Assembly: GCA_016292785.1 (NCBI GenBank)
Contig: JAEDFL010000030.1
Span: 1-21,654, forward strand
Direction: 5' to 3'
From: Clostridiaceae bacterium
GTDB taxonomy: Bacteria > Bacillota > Clostridia > Oscillospirales > Acutalibacteraceae
DNA length: 21,654 bases
Shown in pieces: positions 13,059 through 20,341 of the stretch (position 1 is the first letter of the stretch; each line of letters begins with the position of its first letter). The translations under genes were made by a program, and so were the position numbers. The notes beneath the pieces are model-generated. The model did not search any database and was not told the DNA's origin. It saw nothing but the letters and a program-made list of their open reading frames with translations.

Positions 13059-14279
13059 ATGGAAATCAAACGTTCAGAAAACTTAATGCCGGTACATTCC
13101 GACATCAGAGGTCCGCTTTATCTTGAAAGCCAGAGAATGAACAAAGAAGGCATCAAGGTGCTTCGTCTCAACACCGGTAACCCTGCTACCTTCGGCTTCG
13201 GAATGCCTGACAGTGTAAGAAATGCGCTCCTCAACAATGCCGACAGAGCTGTTGCGTACTGCGATCTTAAAGGTATGCCCGATGCTCGTGAGGCTATTTG
13301 CAATTATCACAAGGGCAAGGGTGTTCAGGGAATCACCCCCGACGATATATATATCGGAAACGGTGTCAGCGAGCTTGTTCTTATGGCTCTCCTCCCCCTG
13401 CTTAATAAGGGTGACGAGGTGCTTATGCCCTCTCCGAGCTACTCGCTCTGGTCAAACTCGACTTACATCGCAGGCGGTCAGCCCGTTTTCTACAGATGTA
13501 ACGAGGAAAACAACTGGTATCCCGATATCGACGATATGAGAAGCAAGGTAACCTCGAAGACCAAGGCTATCGTTATCATCAACCCGAACAACCCGACCGG
13601 TGCAGTTTATCCGAAAGAGGTTCTTGAGGATATCATTCAGGTTGCCCGTGAAAACGATCTCCTTATCTTCTCCGACGAGATCTATGACAGACTTGTTATG
13701 GACGGAGTTGAGCATTATTCTACCGCCGCTCTCGCTCCCGACAGAATGGTTATCACTATGAACGGTCTTTCCAAGTCCCACATCGTCTGCGGCTTCAGAT
13801 GCGGCTGGATGTGCATCAGCGGCTACAAGGGCAAGGCTGACGACTATGTTGAGGGTATCTTCCAGATTGCGGCAATGAGACTTTGTGGCAACGCTCTTAC
13901 ACAGCTTGTTATTCCTGCGGCTCTTGAGGACAGCGCAAGCACACAGGCAATGCTTGTTCCCGGCGGCAGACTCTACGAGCAGAGAGAGGCTGTTATCCGT
14001 GAGATTGAAAAGATCGACGGACTTTCGGTTGTCAAGAACCACGGCGCATTCTATGTTTTCCCGAAGCTCGACGTCAAGAAGTTCAACATCACCAACGACA
14101 AGAAATTTGCTTTTGACCTCCTTCACGAGAAGCATATATTCATCGTTCCCGGATCGGGCTTTGACTGGAATGAACCCGATCACTTCAGAATTGTTATGCT
14201 TCCCGAGCCTGACGAGATTGCACAGGCGATGCGTGACATCGGTGACTTCCTCAACGGCTACTGGCAGAAGAATGACTGA
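13059..14279 (+). CDS. alaA: AlaA-type PLP aminotransferase (glutamate-pyruvate)
   Basis: This 406-residue class I aminotransferase matches E. coli AlaA (405 residues) along its length. Shared stretches include SDIRGPLYLESQRM, LNTGNPATFGFG, DDIYIGNGVSEL, INPNNPTGAVYPKE, SDEIYDRLV, and the PLP lysine K239 in NGLSKSHIVCGFR. AlaA makes alanine from pyruvate with glutamate as donor, in the cytoplasm. The codon choice is more biased (CTT, AAG, GTT) than in neighbouring genes, which suggests high expression. It is monocistronic with its own promoter. The ATG has AGGAG 6 bases upstream. Confidence 0.9.
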   Translation: MEIKRSENLMPVHSDIRGPLYLESQRMNKEGIKVLRLNTGNPATFGFGMPDSVRNALLNNADRAVAYCDLKGMPDAREAICNYHKGKGVQGITPDDIYIGNGVSELVLMALLPLLNKGDEVLMPSPSYSLWSNSTYIAGGQPVFYRCNEENNWYPDIDDMRSKVTSKTKAIVIINPNNPTGAVYPKEVLEDIIQVARENDLLIFSDEIYDRLVMDGVEHYSTAALAPDRMVITMNGLSKSHIVCGFRCGWMCISGYKGKADDYVEGIFQIAAMRLCGNALTQLVIPAALEDSASTQAMLVPGGRLYEQREAVIREIEKIDGLSVVKNHGAFYVFPKLDVKKFNITNDKKFAFDLLHEKHIFIVPGSGFDWNEPDHFRIVMLPEPDEIAQAMRDIGDFLNGYWQKND

Positions 14280-14293
14280 TAATCAAATATAAT

Positions 14294-14384
14294 CTCAATC
14301 AAGTGTGAGAGACTAACCATAAGTAATCAACCGATCTCTCTACCGTGCGTACCGCTCGGTACACGGCGGTTAAATCATATTGAG
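14294..14384 (+). ncRNA. candidate structured RNA after alaA
   Basis: In the 403-base gene-free stretch 14280-14682 several helices can form in order. CTCAAT (14294-14299) pairs with ATTGAG (14379-14384). GAGAGA (14307-14312) pairs with TCTCTC (14335-14340). The strong hairpin CCGTG-TACC/GGTA-CACGG (14343-14366) has a two-base bulge. AACCG (14329-14333) in the loop could pair with CGGTT (14367-14371) to make a pseudoknot. A terminator follows at once. It matches no RNA family I recognise, and no gene lies downstream on this strand, so a 3'-UTR-derived or free-standing RNA is more likely than a riboswitch. Confidence 0.35.
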
Positions 14385-14389
14385 TACAT

Positions 14390-14447
14390 AGACTTGTACG
14401 CTTCGGATATATCATAATATCCCTTGTGTGCAAGTCTTTTGTTTGTT
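14390..14447 (+). terminator. long hairpin terminator after alaA
   Basis: A 12-bp outer stem (14390-14401 with 14426-14437, two G-T pairs) encloses an inner stem GGATAT/ATATCC (14405-14410 with 14417-14422). The T-rich stretch TTTTGTTTGTT follows. It probably ends alaA or the RNA candidate before it. Confidence 0.7.
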
Positions 14448-14540
14448 ATTGCATGGTGTAATCAACTTCTTAATGTTTAAAACAGTATAAAACCTTCTGA
14501 CTTGAATACGAGGATTTTGTTTTATAAGTTTGTCTTTGTC

Positions 14541-14558
14541 TAACAGTTCCAACTGTTA
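14541..14558. repeat. perfect dyad between convergent units
   Basis: TAACAGTT-CC-AACTGTTA is an exact 8-bp inverted repeat with a 2-base centre, more like a protein-binding site than an RNA hairpin. The rest of 14448-14612 shows no ORF or clear promoter. Confidence 0.4.
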
Positions 14559-14612
14559 AACCTTTATCGAACTTTCAACGCTGCGTTATTATTCTTACCG
14601 AACACATATGCT

Positions 14613-14650
14613 AAAAAGAAAAGCCGCACTTATGTGCGACTTTTCTTTTT
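14613..14650. terminator. bidirectional terminator
   Basis: AAAAAGAAAAG-CC-GCAC pairs with GTGC-GA-CTTTTCTTTTT through a stem of about 16 pairs with one mismatch. Its T-rich flanks serve the minus-strand membrane gene at 14683 and any plus-strand transcript. Confidence 0.8.
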
Positions 14651-14655
14651 GGTCC

Positions 14656-14673
14656 GAGTGTTCATAACGGATT
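14656..14673 (+). repeat. 18-bp inverted repeat, left copy
   Basis: GAGTGTTCATAACGGATT is the exact reverse complement of 15370-15387. The two copies bracket the AT-rich membrane gene (714 bases between outer and inner ends), and this copy lies 10 bases from the gene stop. The right copy is one arm of the tRNA-Leu terminator. Confidence 0.75.
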
Positions 14674-14682
14674 GTTATTTAC

Positions 14683-15219
14683 TTACCATTCTCCGTGACA
14701 AAAAATATGTTCAACAGCAAAGGTCATTGCGGTAGTTAAAACATTAGCAGCAATAATAACCGCAATTAAAACCTTTTTATTAGAAGTCTTCTTTCGCAAA
14801 AACAGATATACAATAGGAAATTCAACAAACAGTGTTATCAATAAATAGAAAAGCGAAACTGTAAACGTTGGTGTAGCGCTTACTGTATAATTGATTGCAT
14901 AAAATATACCCTTTTCGGAAGTATAAAAAGAATATACGTTATCAGAGGAAATCCCGAGCCATATATACGGCACCAAAAACGAAGCCAAATTTGCCAACGA
15001 AACGACAGGTATTACACGTTTTAGGTCTTTAACTTTTGCCAAATAATTGATTAAAACAATCTCTATTATCAGCGTCAAGATCATTACGATAGGCAACAAA
15101 TCCAGAGGACGTTTTGAAGAAACCCAATGCCATGATGAATTTGCAGACACCGTTATCGGAAACAAAAAGATAAATAATATCGCAATTAAAACTGAAAAGA
15201 ATGTTTTATTATTTTTCAC
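14683..15219 (-). CDS. AT-rich multi-pass membrane protein, unknown
   Basis: This 178-residue protein has a signal-peptide-like N-terminus ending near VSA-NSSWHW, then four hydrophobic helices (about 42-62, 72-92, 115-140, 150-170). The conserved-looking N-S-S-W-H-W-V-S-S-K-R-P-L-D-L-L-P stretch is found, as far as I recall, in small clostridial membrane proteins of unknown role. The likely start is GTG at 15219, which has GAGG 8 bases upstream; the GTG at 15228 would overlap that site. It uses more AT-rich codons than its neighbours. An inverted 18-bp repeat and a strong promoter flank it, so it may have been acquired. Confidence 0.7.
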   Translation of the reverse strand: MKNNKTFFSVLIAILFIFLFPITVSANSSWHWVSSKRPLDLLPIVMILTLIIEIVLINYLAKVKDLKRVIPVVSLANLASFLVPYIWLGISSDNVYSFYTSEKGIFYAINYTVSATPTFTVSLFYLLITLFVEFPIVYLFLRKKTSNKKVLIAVIIAANVLTTAMTFAVEHIFCHGEW

Positions 15220-15249
15220 TGCATTCACCTCGAAGTTTTTTTTAAAAAA

Positions 15250-15278
15250 GTTATATAAAGAATATACCTTAATGTCAA
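15250..15278 (-). promoter_or_regulatory. promoter of the AT-rich membrane gene
   Basis: TTGACA (15278-15273), a 17-base spacer and TATAAC (15255-15250) on the minus strand, about 30 bases upstream of the GTG start. A small perfect hairpin GGAATTTG/CAAATTCC (15311-15331) lies just upstream. Confidence 0.75.
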
Positions 15279-15340
15279 TTCCTTAAATTGTCTTATGTTA
15301 TATTGAGCAGGGAATTTGTACGGCAAATTCCGGAATACAG

Positions 15341-15387
15341 ACCGAAAAAGAAAGAGTGTCCATAACTTAAATCCGTTATGAACACTC
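15341..15387 (-). terminator. terminator of tRNA-Leu
   Basis: GAGTGTCCATAAC (15354-15366) pairs with GTTATGAACACTC (15375-15387), 13 positions with one mismatch. On the minus strand it is followed by TTTCTTTTTC. It begins 5 bases after the tRNA 3' end. Confidence 0.8.
15370..15387 (-). repeat. 18-bp inverted repeat, right copy
   Basis: Exact reverse complement of 14656-14673. It overlaps one arm of the tRNA-Leu terminator. Confidence 0.75.
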
Positions 15388-15391
15388 ATAC

Positions 15392-15478
15392 TGGTGCCGG
15401 TGACCGGACTTGAACCGGTACGATGTTGCCACCGAGGGATTTTAAGTCCCTTGCGTCTGCCTATTCCGCCACACCGGC
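15392..15478 (-). tRNA. tRNA-Leu (UAA)
   Basis: The 87-base sequence folds with acceptor GCCGGTG/CACCGGC, discriminator A and encoded CCA (15394-15392). The anticodon loop is CTTAAAA with anticodon TAA, the variable arm is long (CTCGGTGGCAACATCG region) as in Leu tRNAs, and the T-loop is GTTCAAGTC. It reads UUA codons. It has its own consensus promoter and terminator. Confidence 0.97.
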
Positions 15479-15499
15479 ATATGTATCGGCGACTGGTAT

Positions 15500-15528
15500 A
15501 TTATACATAACAGCCGCCGATTTGTCAA
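15500..15528 (-). promoter_or_regulatory. promoter of tRNA-Leu
   Basis: TTGACA (15528-15523), exactly 17 bases and TATAAT (15505-15500) on the minus strand, about 22 bases upstream of the tRNA 5' end. Confidence 0.88.
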
Positions 15529-15542
15529 CCGATTTTTGCCAA

Positions 15543-17183
15543 TCAGCCGTTGATTATTTCGTGAAGCTTCGATCTCATAGCTTCAAGGCGTGCGTGGGCA
15601 TTATCCTTGCTCTTATCCTGAATTGAATAATAGACCTTGAGCTTAGGCTCTGTTCCCGAAGGTCTGATCGCAAGCCATGAGCCGTCCTCAAACACATACT
15701 TGAGCACATTCTCCTTAGGAAGATCCGCAATACCCTTTGAAAAATCGTAAACGGTTTCAATCGAGTCAAAGAACTTGCTTCCGTTCTCTCTGAACTCGGT
15801 CATAAGGCTCTGAATCTTCTGCGCTCCCTCAATTCCCTTGAGTACAAAGGTGTCGAGTGAATCGAGATAATAGCCGTATTCGTCATAGATATCGTTGAGG
15901 GCGTCGATGAGAGTCTTGCCCTGATTGTAATAGTAAGCCGCCATCTGGCAAACGAGCATTGAGGAAACGACCGCATCCTTATCCCTTGCGTGTGAGCCGA
16001 CAAGATAGCCGTAGCTCTCCTCATAGCCGATGACAAATTCTCTGTCGCCCGACTTCTCGTATCTGTTGATCTGATCGCCGATATACTTAAAGCCTGTCAG
16101 GGTTTCGGCAACCTGAAGTCCAAAGCTTCTTGCAATATTTGCGCCAAGCTCACTTGTAACGATAGTCTTGACGAGGGTTGACTTGCTGTTGAGCGAGTCT
16201 TTTTTCATATTAAGGACAAAGTTTACGAGCAAAGCGCCCATCTGATTGCCCGTAATAAGTACATATTTACCGTCGTGCTTTACGCCTGCTCCGATACGGT
16301 CACAGTCGGGATCGGTGCCGAAAACAAGGTCTGCGTCCTCTTTCTCCGCCTGCTTGAGAGCGAGTGTGAGGGCGTCCTTTTCCTCCGGATTCGGAGAACG
16401 GACGGTCGAGAAATTTCCGTCGGGAAGCTCCTGCTCCTTAACTACCGAAATGTTCATACCCTCAAGGATTTTTCTGACAGGGATATTACCCGTACCGTGG
16501 AGCGGAGTGTAAACGATCTTGATATCCGACGGCTCCTCATAAAGCGACTGCTTTTTAACCTCGGCAAGAAAAGCGTCGAGAACATCACTTCCGATAGGCT
16601 GATAAAGTCCCTTTGCCGACGCTTCTTCAAGAGCCATATGCGGCACAGCCTTGAGATCAGTTATTGCATTGACATATCCGATAACCTTGTTTGCGGCATC
16701 GGGGCAAAGCTGACAGCCTGTTTCGTCATAGATCTTGTATCCGTTATACTCCTTGGGATTGTGGCTGGCGGTAACAACCGCACCTGCCGTACAGCCGAGA
16801 TATCTGACCGTAAAAGAAAGCACAGGAGTAGGCATAAGGGTGTCATAAAGGTAAACCTTGATGCCGTTGGCACAGAGAACCTCCGCCGCATAAACGGCAA
16901 AATCCCTCGAATTGTTTCTTGAATCATGTGCGATAGCCACGCTCAGCTCACCGTCAAACTCCGCTTTGAGATAATCGGCAAGTCCCTGAGTTGCCTTGCT
17001 GACGGTGTATTTGTTCATTCTGTTGGCACCTGCGCCCATAATTCCTCTGAGGCCGCCTGTTCCAAATTCAAGATCCTTGTAAAATCTGTCCTCTATCTCT
17101 TTTTCATCTGTGATCGCCGCAAGCTCTGCCCTTGTAGCTTCGTCAAAGGTGAGCCACTGTTGATATTTTTCTTTGTAATCCAT
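15543..17183 (-). CDS. pgcA: phospho-sugar mutase (alpha-phosphoglucomutase)
   Basis: This 546-residue cytoplasmic enzyme interconverts glucose-1-phosphate and glucose-6-phosphate (or mannose phosphates). The four domains are shown by RFYKDLEFGTGGLRGIMGAG (33-52), the phosphoserine loop TASHNP with S140, the metal loop DPDCDR (291-296), the sugar loop GYEESYG (386-392) and the phosphate loop RPSGTEPKLKVY near 510. Length and motifs match Firmicutes PgcA-type mutases. The ATG at 17183 has AGGAG 8 bases upstream; the frame extends 21 codons further up into the promoter, so that extension is not real. It supplies UDP-glucose and cell-wall precursors. Confidence 0.95.
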   Translation of the reverse strand: MDYKEKYQQWLTFDEATRAELAAITDEKEIEDRFYKDLEFGTGGLRGIMGAGANRMNKYTVSKATQGLADYLKAEFDGELSVAIAHDSRNNSRDFAVYAAEVLCANGIKVYLYDTLMPTPVLSFTVRYLGCTAGAVVTASHNPKEYNGYKIYDETGCQLCPDAANKVIGYVNAITDLKAVPHMALEEASAKGLYQPIGSDVLDAFLAEVKKQSLYEEPSDIKIVYTPLHGTGNIPVRKILEGMNISVVKEQELPDGNFSTVRSPNPEEKDALTLALKQAEKEDADLVFGTDPDCDRIGAGVKHDGKYVLITGNQMGALLVNFVLNMKKDSLNSKSTLVKTIVTSELGANIARSFGLQVAETLTGFKYIGDQINRYEKSGDREFVIGYEESYGYLVGSHARDKDAVVSSMLVCQMAAYYYNQGKTLIDALNDIYDEYGYYLDSLDTFVLKGIEGAQKIQSLMTEFRENGSKFFDSIETVYDFSKGIADLPKENVLKYVFEDGSWLAIRPSGTEPKLKVYYSIQDKSKDNAHARLEAMRSKLHEIING

Positions 17184-17234
17184 AAACGATGCTCCTTTTA
17201 AGAGAAATTTTATCTCCCCTATTTTTCCGAATAA

Positions 17235-17263
17235 ATCATACCACAAAAGTCCCTTTTAGTCAA
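17235..17263 (-). promoter_or_regulatory. promoter of pgcA
   Basis: TTGACT (17263-17258), 17 bases and TATGAT (17240-17235) on the minus strand, 52 bases upstream of the ATG. Confidence 0.75.
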
Positions 17264-17329
17264 CGGCAAAGCAAACATATTATATTTTATGCGGTCTCAA
17301 AATAAAATATTTGCTATATAAACATAAAA

Positions 17330-17351
17330 GGGACTGTCTTGTGACAGCCCC
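17330..17351. repeat. 22-bp hairpin repeat, copy 1
   Basis: A hairpin with arms CTGTC and GACAG and flanking GGG/CCC sits around a TTGT loop. An identical 22-base copy is at 17524-17545. On the minus strand it is followed by TTTT and could terminate transcription before the pgcA promoter. Confidence 0.75.
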
Positions 17352-17426
17352 ACAGCTTGCTGACAAAGTCATTGTGAAAATTTTTACTTGTTAAATTTCA
17401 CAAACAATATATTATAAACGATAAAA

Positions 17427-17460
17427 AACTGCCTTGATATCACGCTTCATCAAGGCAGTT
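17427..17460 (-). terminator. terminator of the hydrolase gene
   Basis: AACTGCCTTGAT (17427-17438) pairs exactly with ATCAAGGCAGTT (17449-17460). On the minus strand six T follow directly. It lies about 93 bases after the stop of the secreted hydrolase gene. Confidence 0.85.
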
Positions 17461-17523
17461 TCACATTAAATTTGGTTATTTTGACGAACCCGATTTTAAA
17501 ATATGGGTTTGTCATTACTCTGA

Positions 17524-17545
17524 GGGACTGTCTTGTGACAGCCCC
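17524..17545. repeat. 22-bp hairpin repeat, copy 2
   Basis: Identical to 17330-17351, in the same orientation, 194 bases apart start to start. It lies 7 bases after the stop of the secreted hydrolase gene and has no T-run on either side. Confidence 0.75.
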
Positions 17546-17552
17546 AAATATA

Positions 17553-19412
17553 TTAGTATAAAAAGCTCCAGAAATCCGCAAATCCCTTTTTGCCGAAGAT
17601 GATCGTCATAAGCTTGGCGGTTGCTCCGACAGCGGCGGTAAGAATTTCCGTTGTCTTGTCAGGCTCCGAAGCCGGCTTATAATCGCCGCGCTGAAGCCCG
17701 CTGTAATCAAGCTGTTCCTTGACCTCATCGGTTGCAAGATCGTACTTTGCAACAAGCTCTGCCATAAGCACACGAAGCTCCTCCGTTACCTCGGCATCGT
17801 ATTCGGTGTCAATGACAGTGGTCGCAAGCATTTCATTAGCCTTTGCAACCGCTTTCTTCAAAGCTGCGTCGTCCTCTGCCGTAAGGACATCAAGCGAAAA
17901 TACTTTTTCTGCGTCCTCAAGATAACGTTTTACCTTTTTGGTGTCTCTGACTGCGTTAAACTGCGGATATGTATCCGTGCAGTCGTCAACGCTCTTTACC
18001 TTGTTCATTGCGATATCATATGCAAGGCTCAGAGCAACATTGTTGTTTGTAAGCTCATGGTACTGCTTGTTGAAATACCATGTTGTCTTTTCAAAATAAG
18101 CGGTAGATGTGTCGATCGAGCCGTCGGGTGAAACGTGGTGAGACGGATCTGCGATATATTCCTCGCTGAAAGATGTGCCTGCCGGAACATAGGTTGTGCC
18201 GGGAGCGGTTGAGGAAATCTCGATGACCTCATCGGAGTTTGTGGAGTCCTGAGTTTCAAAGAACTTGAAGAATCCGAAATCTCCGCTTCCGTCGCCGAAG
18301 CCGAGGTTATAACCGGCGATGAAGTAGAACTCTACGCCGTATTTATCCTGCTGATACTCAAGTCTTTCTTTAAGCTCACGCTGTGCCTTTGCATAGCTGT
18401 CCGTCTGAGCTTTTGTTCCTGCAAGAGCCTCGTCGGAAAGATATTTGTCGGCAAACTCATCGTATCTGTCGGGAGGACAGAGAGAAATGAGCGAAGTGTT
18501 CGGAATTATAAGCGTCTTAACAAAAGCAGAAACAATATCGTAAAGGAGATTGTCCACTTCCTGCTTGGGAAGAATCCTTGCGGCGATGTTGATAAGCGAG
18601 CCTGTCAGAGCGTCAACGCCGATCTGCTGAATAGCCTCGGTGTATACCATATCGGGAGCGTTCTCATCGAAATCGGCAAGCATAAGATCACCGAAAACAT
18701 CGCTTCCCTGCCATGCTCCGACAACGCTGATAACCTTTTCAATCCTGTTTGAATCGGGATAAAGATTGAGATAGTTGTTTACAACGCTTGCGCCCATGCT
18801 CATGGGAACAAGAATAACCTTGTCCGAGCCGGTCTGAGGAACAACAACGTCCTCTATGTAATCATTGAGACCTTCGGTGTTTTCAAAGGTGTTGGAGAAA
18901 ATCGAATAATTGTAGCAATAAACATTGTCCTCGCCAATCTCATCAACAAGAGCCTGACACGGTATACGGCGGTCAAAAATTCCTCTTGTCTCCTCGGTAT
19001 AGCCTGAAATCGGGCAGGGATAGTTGGGTGTTTCAACGTTATTTACAAAGCTGCCGTCCTCGTTCCTGAGGTGGTCGACAAAGAGAACCTCAAGTGCACC
19101 GATAATTGCGCTCTCGGAAACAACGTCTCTCTGAACGGCGATGGTTGTTATAAGACCTGCAACAAGACGAATCATCTTGATCCAGTCGGTAATGGAGAAG
19201 CTGCCGAAATCGGTATTGATATGGAGCATATTCCAGCTTGCAACTACATTGCCTTCGTCATCATACTTGTAGGTCTGCGACTGACCGATACCGGGAATAA
19301 AGATAACCGGTGTAACATCGTCCTTCGCATTTGCCGAAATTGCAACGGCTGAAATTGAGAAAACCATAACAACGCAGAGAATTACGGAAATGATCTTCTT
19401 GGAAATTTTCAT
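17553..19412 (-). CDS. secreted alpha/beta hydrolase (lipase/LCAT-like)
   Basis: This 619-residue protein has a signal peptide (1 to about 29, ending AISANA-KD), then VTPVIFIPGIGQSQ (the oxyanion-hole strand of lipases). The nucleophile elbow LVPMSMGAS has S205; its first glycine is replaced by proline or methionine compared with GxSxG. A likely catalytic His is H425 or H426 in ADPSHHVSPDGSID. The C-terminal third (about 480-580) is helical and acidic with a coiled-coil look, and a hydrophobic tail follows. It is probably an exported esterase or phospholipase acting on lipids or host or diet esters. The ATG has GGAGG 8 bases upstream. Substrate unknown. Confidence 0.8.
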   Translation of the reverse strand: MKISKKIISVILCVVMVFSISAVAISANAKDDVTPVIFIPGIGQSQTYKYDDEGNVVASWNMLHINTDFGSFSITDWIKMIRLVAGLITTIAVQRDVVSESAIIGALEVLFVDHLRNEDGSFVNNVETPNYPCPISGYTEETRGIFDRRIPCQALVDEIGEDNVYCYNYSIFSNTFENTEGLNDYIEDVVVPQTGSDKVILVPMSMGASVVNNYLNLYPDSNRIEKVISVVGAWQGSDVFGDLMLADFDENAPDMVYTEAIQQIGVDALTGSLINIAARILPKQEVDNLLYDIVSAFVKTLIIPNTSLISLCPPDRYDEFADKYLSDEALAGTKAQTDSYAKAQRELKERLEYQQDKYGVEFYFIAGYNLGFGDGSGDFGFFKFFETQDSTNSDEVIEISSTAPGTTYVPAGTSFSEEYIADPSHHVSPDGSIDTSTAYFEKTTWYFNKQYHELTNNNVALSLAYDIAMNKVKSVDDCTDTYPQFNAVRDTKKVKRYLEDAEKVFSLDVLTAEDDAALKKAVAKANEMLATTVIDTEYDAEVTEELRVLMAELVAKYDLATDEVKEQLDYSGLQRGDYKPASEPDKTTEILTAAVGATAKLMTIIFGKKGFADFWSFLY

Positions 19413-19444
19413 AAAATAACCTCCGTATAAATTATTACAGAATT

Positions 19445-19473
19445 ATAATACCAAATAATTTGCACAAAATCAA
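19445..19473 (-). promoter_or_regulatory. promoter of the secreted hydrolase gene
   Basis: TTGATT (19473-19468), 17 bases and TATTAT (19450-19445) on the minus strand, 33 bases upstream of the ATG. Confidence 0.6.
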
Positions 19474-19488
19474 TATACAAATAAAATT

Positions 19489-20169
19489 TTATGTATTCAG
19501 AATATCCAAAAGCTCTGTTACTTCTCCTATTTCAAAAGTTGCGGGACTTTTAACCGCCTGCTTTTTTCTGTTCACCCAACAGCAGTCTAGTCCGCTGTTG
19601 ACCGCTCCGGCAATATCCGAGGAAAGCGAATCGCCTATCACAAGTATTTTGCTTTTATCTTTTTCTTCAATATGAGCCAGAACATAGTCAAAATATTCCT
19701 TTTGCGGCTTGTTGTAGCCGATATCCTCCGAGATGAAAACGTCTTTTATATATTCCGTTATCGGAGAATTTGAGAGCCTGCCCGTCTGAACATATTTCGT
19801 TCCGTTTGTTACGAGGTACAGGCTGTATTTTTCGCTGAGTATCCGGCAGGTATCAAGCGCACCGTCAAGCATAAAGCCTGCCTGTGAAAGAAGCTTCATA
19901 TAGACTTTGTTTACTTCAACAGGATCGGCTTTTGCCCCTACCCTGCCGAAAAAATCGGCAAACCGTTCAACAAGGAGCTTAGGTCTTGTTATCTCGCCTT
20001 TTTCGAGCATAAGCCACTTTTCGGCATTGATTGCGGAGTAAAGCTCATAGTTATCTTTAGTTGCAGGAATACCGTAAACCTCCATAAGCTTGCAGGCGGC
20101 ATATTCCTCCGATTTCAAAAAATCAAATAGCGTTTCGTCAAGATCAAAAAGTAATGTTGTGTACTTCAA
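19489..20169 (-). CDS. HAD family hydrolase, YjjG-like nucleotidase
   Basis: This 226-residue protein has the HAD nucleophile motif FDLDET (D9 and D11), a helical cap at about 18-90, motif II LVTNGT, the lysine of motif III in YNKPQKEYF and motif IV VIGDSLSSDI. This order and length match YjjG/YfnB, which dephosphorylate pyrimidine nucleoside monophosphates, including non-canonical ones. The start is TTG at 20169 with AAAGGA 8-9 bases upstream; the family begins with MKYxxLLFDLD exactly here. It has its own promoter. It lies 76 bases upstream of the secreted hydrolase gene, which has a separate promoter. Confidence 0.88.
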   Translation of the reverse strand: MKYTTLLFDLDETLFDFLKSEEYAACKLMEVYGIPATKDNYELYSAINAEKWLMLEKGEITRPKLLVERFADFFGRVGAKADPVEVNKVYMKLLSQAGFMLDGALDTCRILSEKYSLYLVTNGTKYVQTGRLSNSPITEYIKDVFISEDIGYNKPQKEYFDYVLAHIEEKDKSKILVIGDSLSSDIAGAVNSGLDCCWVNRKKQAVKSPATFEIGEVTELLDILNT

Positions 20170-20215
20170 GGCTTTTTCCTTTCATTAAATCAGCGTCAAA
20201 GCTGTCATTTGTATT

Positions 20216-20244
20216 ATTTTATCATACAGGCTTTTTAAAATCAA
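20216..20244 (-). promoter_or_regulatory. promoter of the HAD hydrolase gene
   Basis: TTGATT (20244-20239), 17 bases and TAAAAT (20221-20216) on the minus strand. It is divergent from the peptidase promoter at 20291. Confidence 0.6.
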
Positions 20245-20290
20245 TTATAAAAAACACGTCAAACACATTACATTTTGTCCAATCTATACA

Positions 20291-20319
20291 TTGAAAAAAG
20301 AAAGCTCAAAGTATATAAT
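20291..20319 (+). promoter_or_regulatory. promoter of the M28-like peptidase gene
   Basis: TTGAAA (20291-20296), exactly 17 bases and TATAAT (20314-20319), 22 bases upstream of the ATG, followed by a strong AGGAGG. Confidence 0.8.
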
Positions 20320-20341
20320 TTATCTCAGGAGGTAACCAATT

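Noticed and set aside
13452..14183. 243-codon minus-strand ORF opposite alaA
   Set aside because: It lies wholly antisense to a gene with clear family identity and biased codons, and has no recognisable domain.
14280..14682. Riboswitch in the region after alaA
   Set aside because: No gene follows on the plus strand before a bidirectional terminator, and the minus strand would lead into the antisense of alaA, so no gene is available to be controlled.
17184..17246. 21-codon N-terminal extension of the phosphoglucomutase
   Set aside because: It overlaps the -10 hexamer of the promoter and has no ribosome site; the family starts at the ATG at 17183.
17330..17545. CRISPR array suggested by repeated hairpins
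   Set aside because: There are only two copies, with a 172-base gap, and no cas genes.
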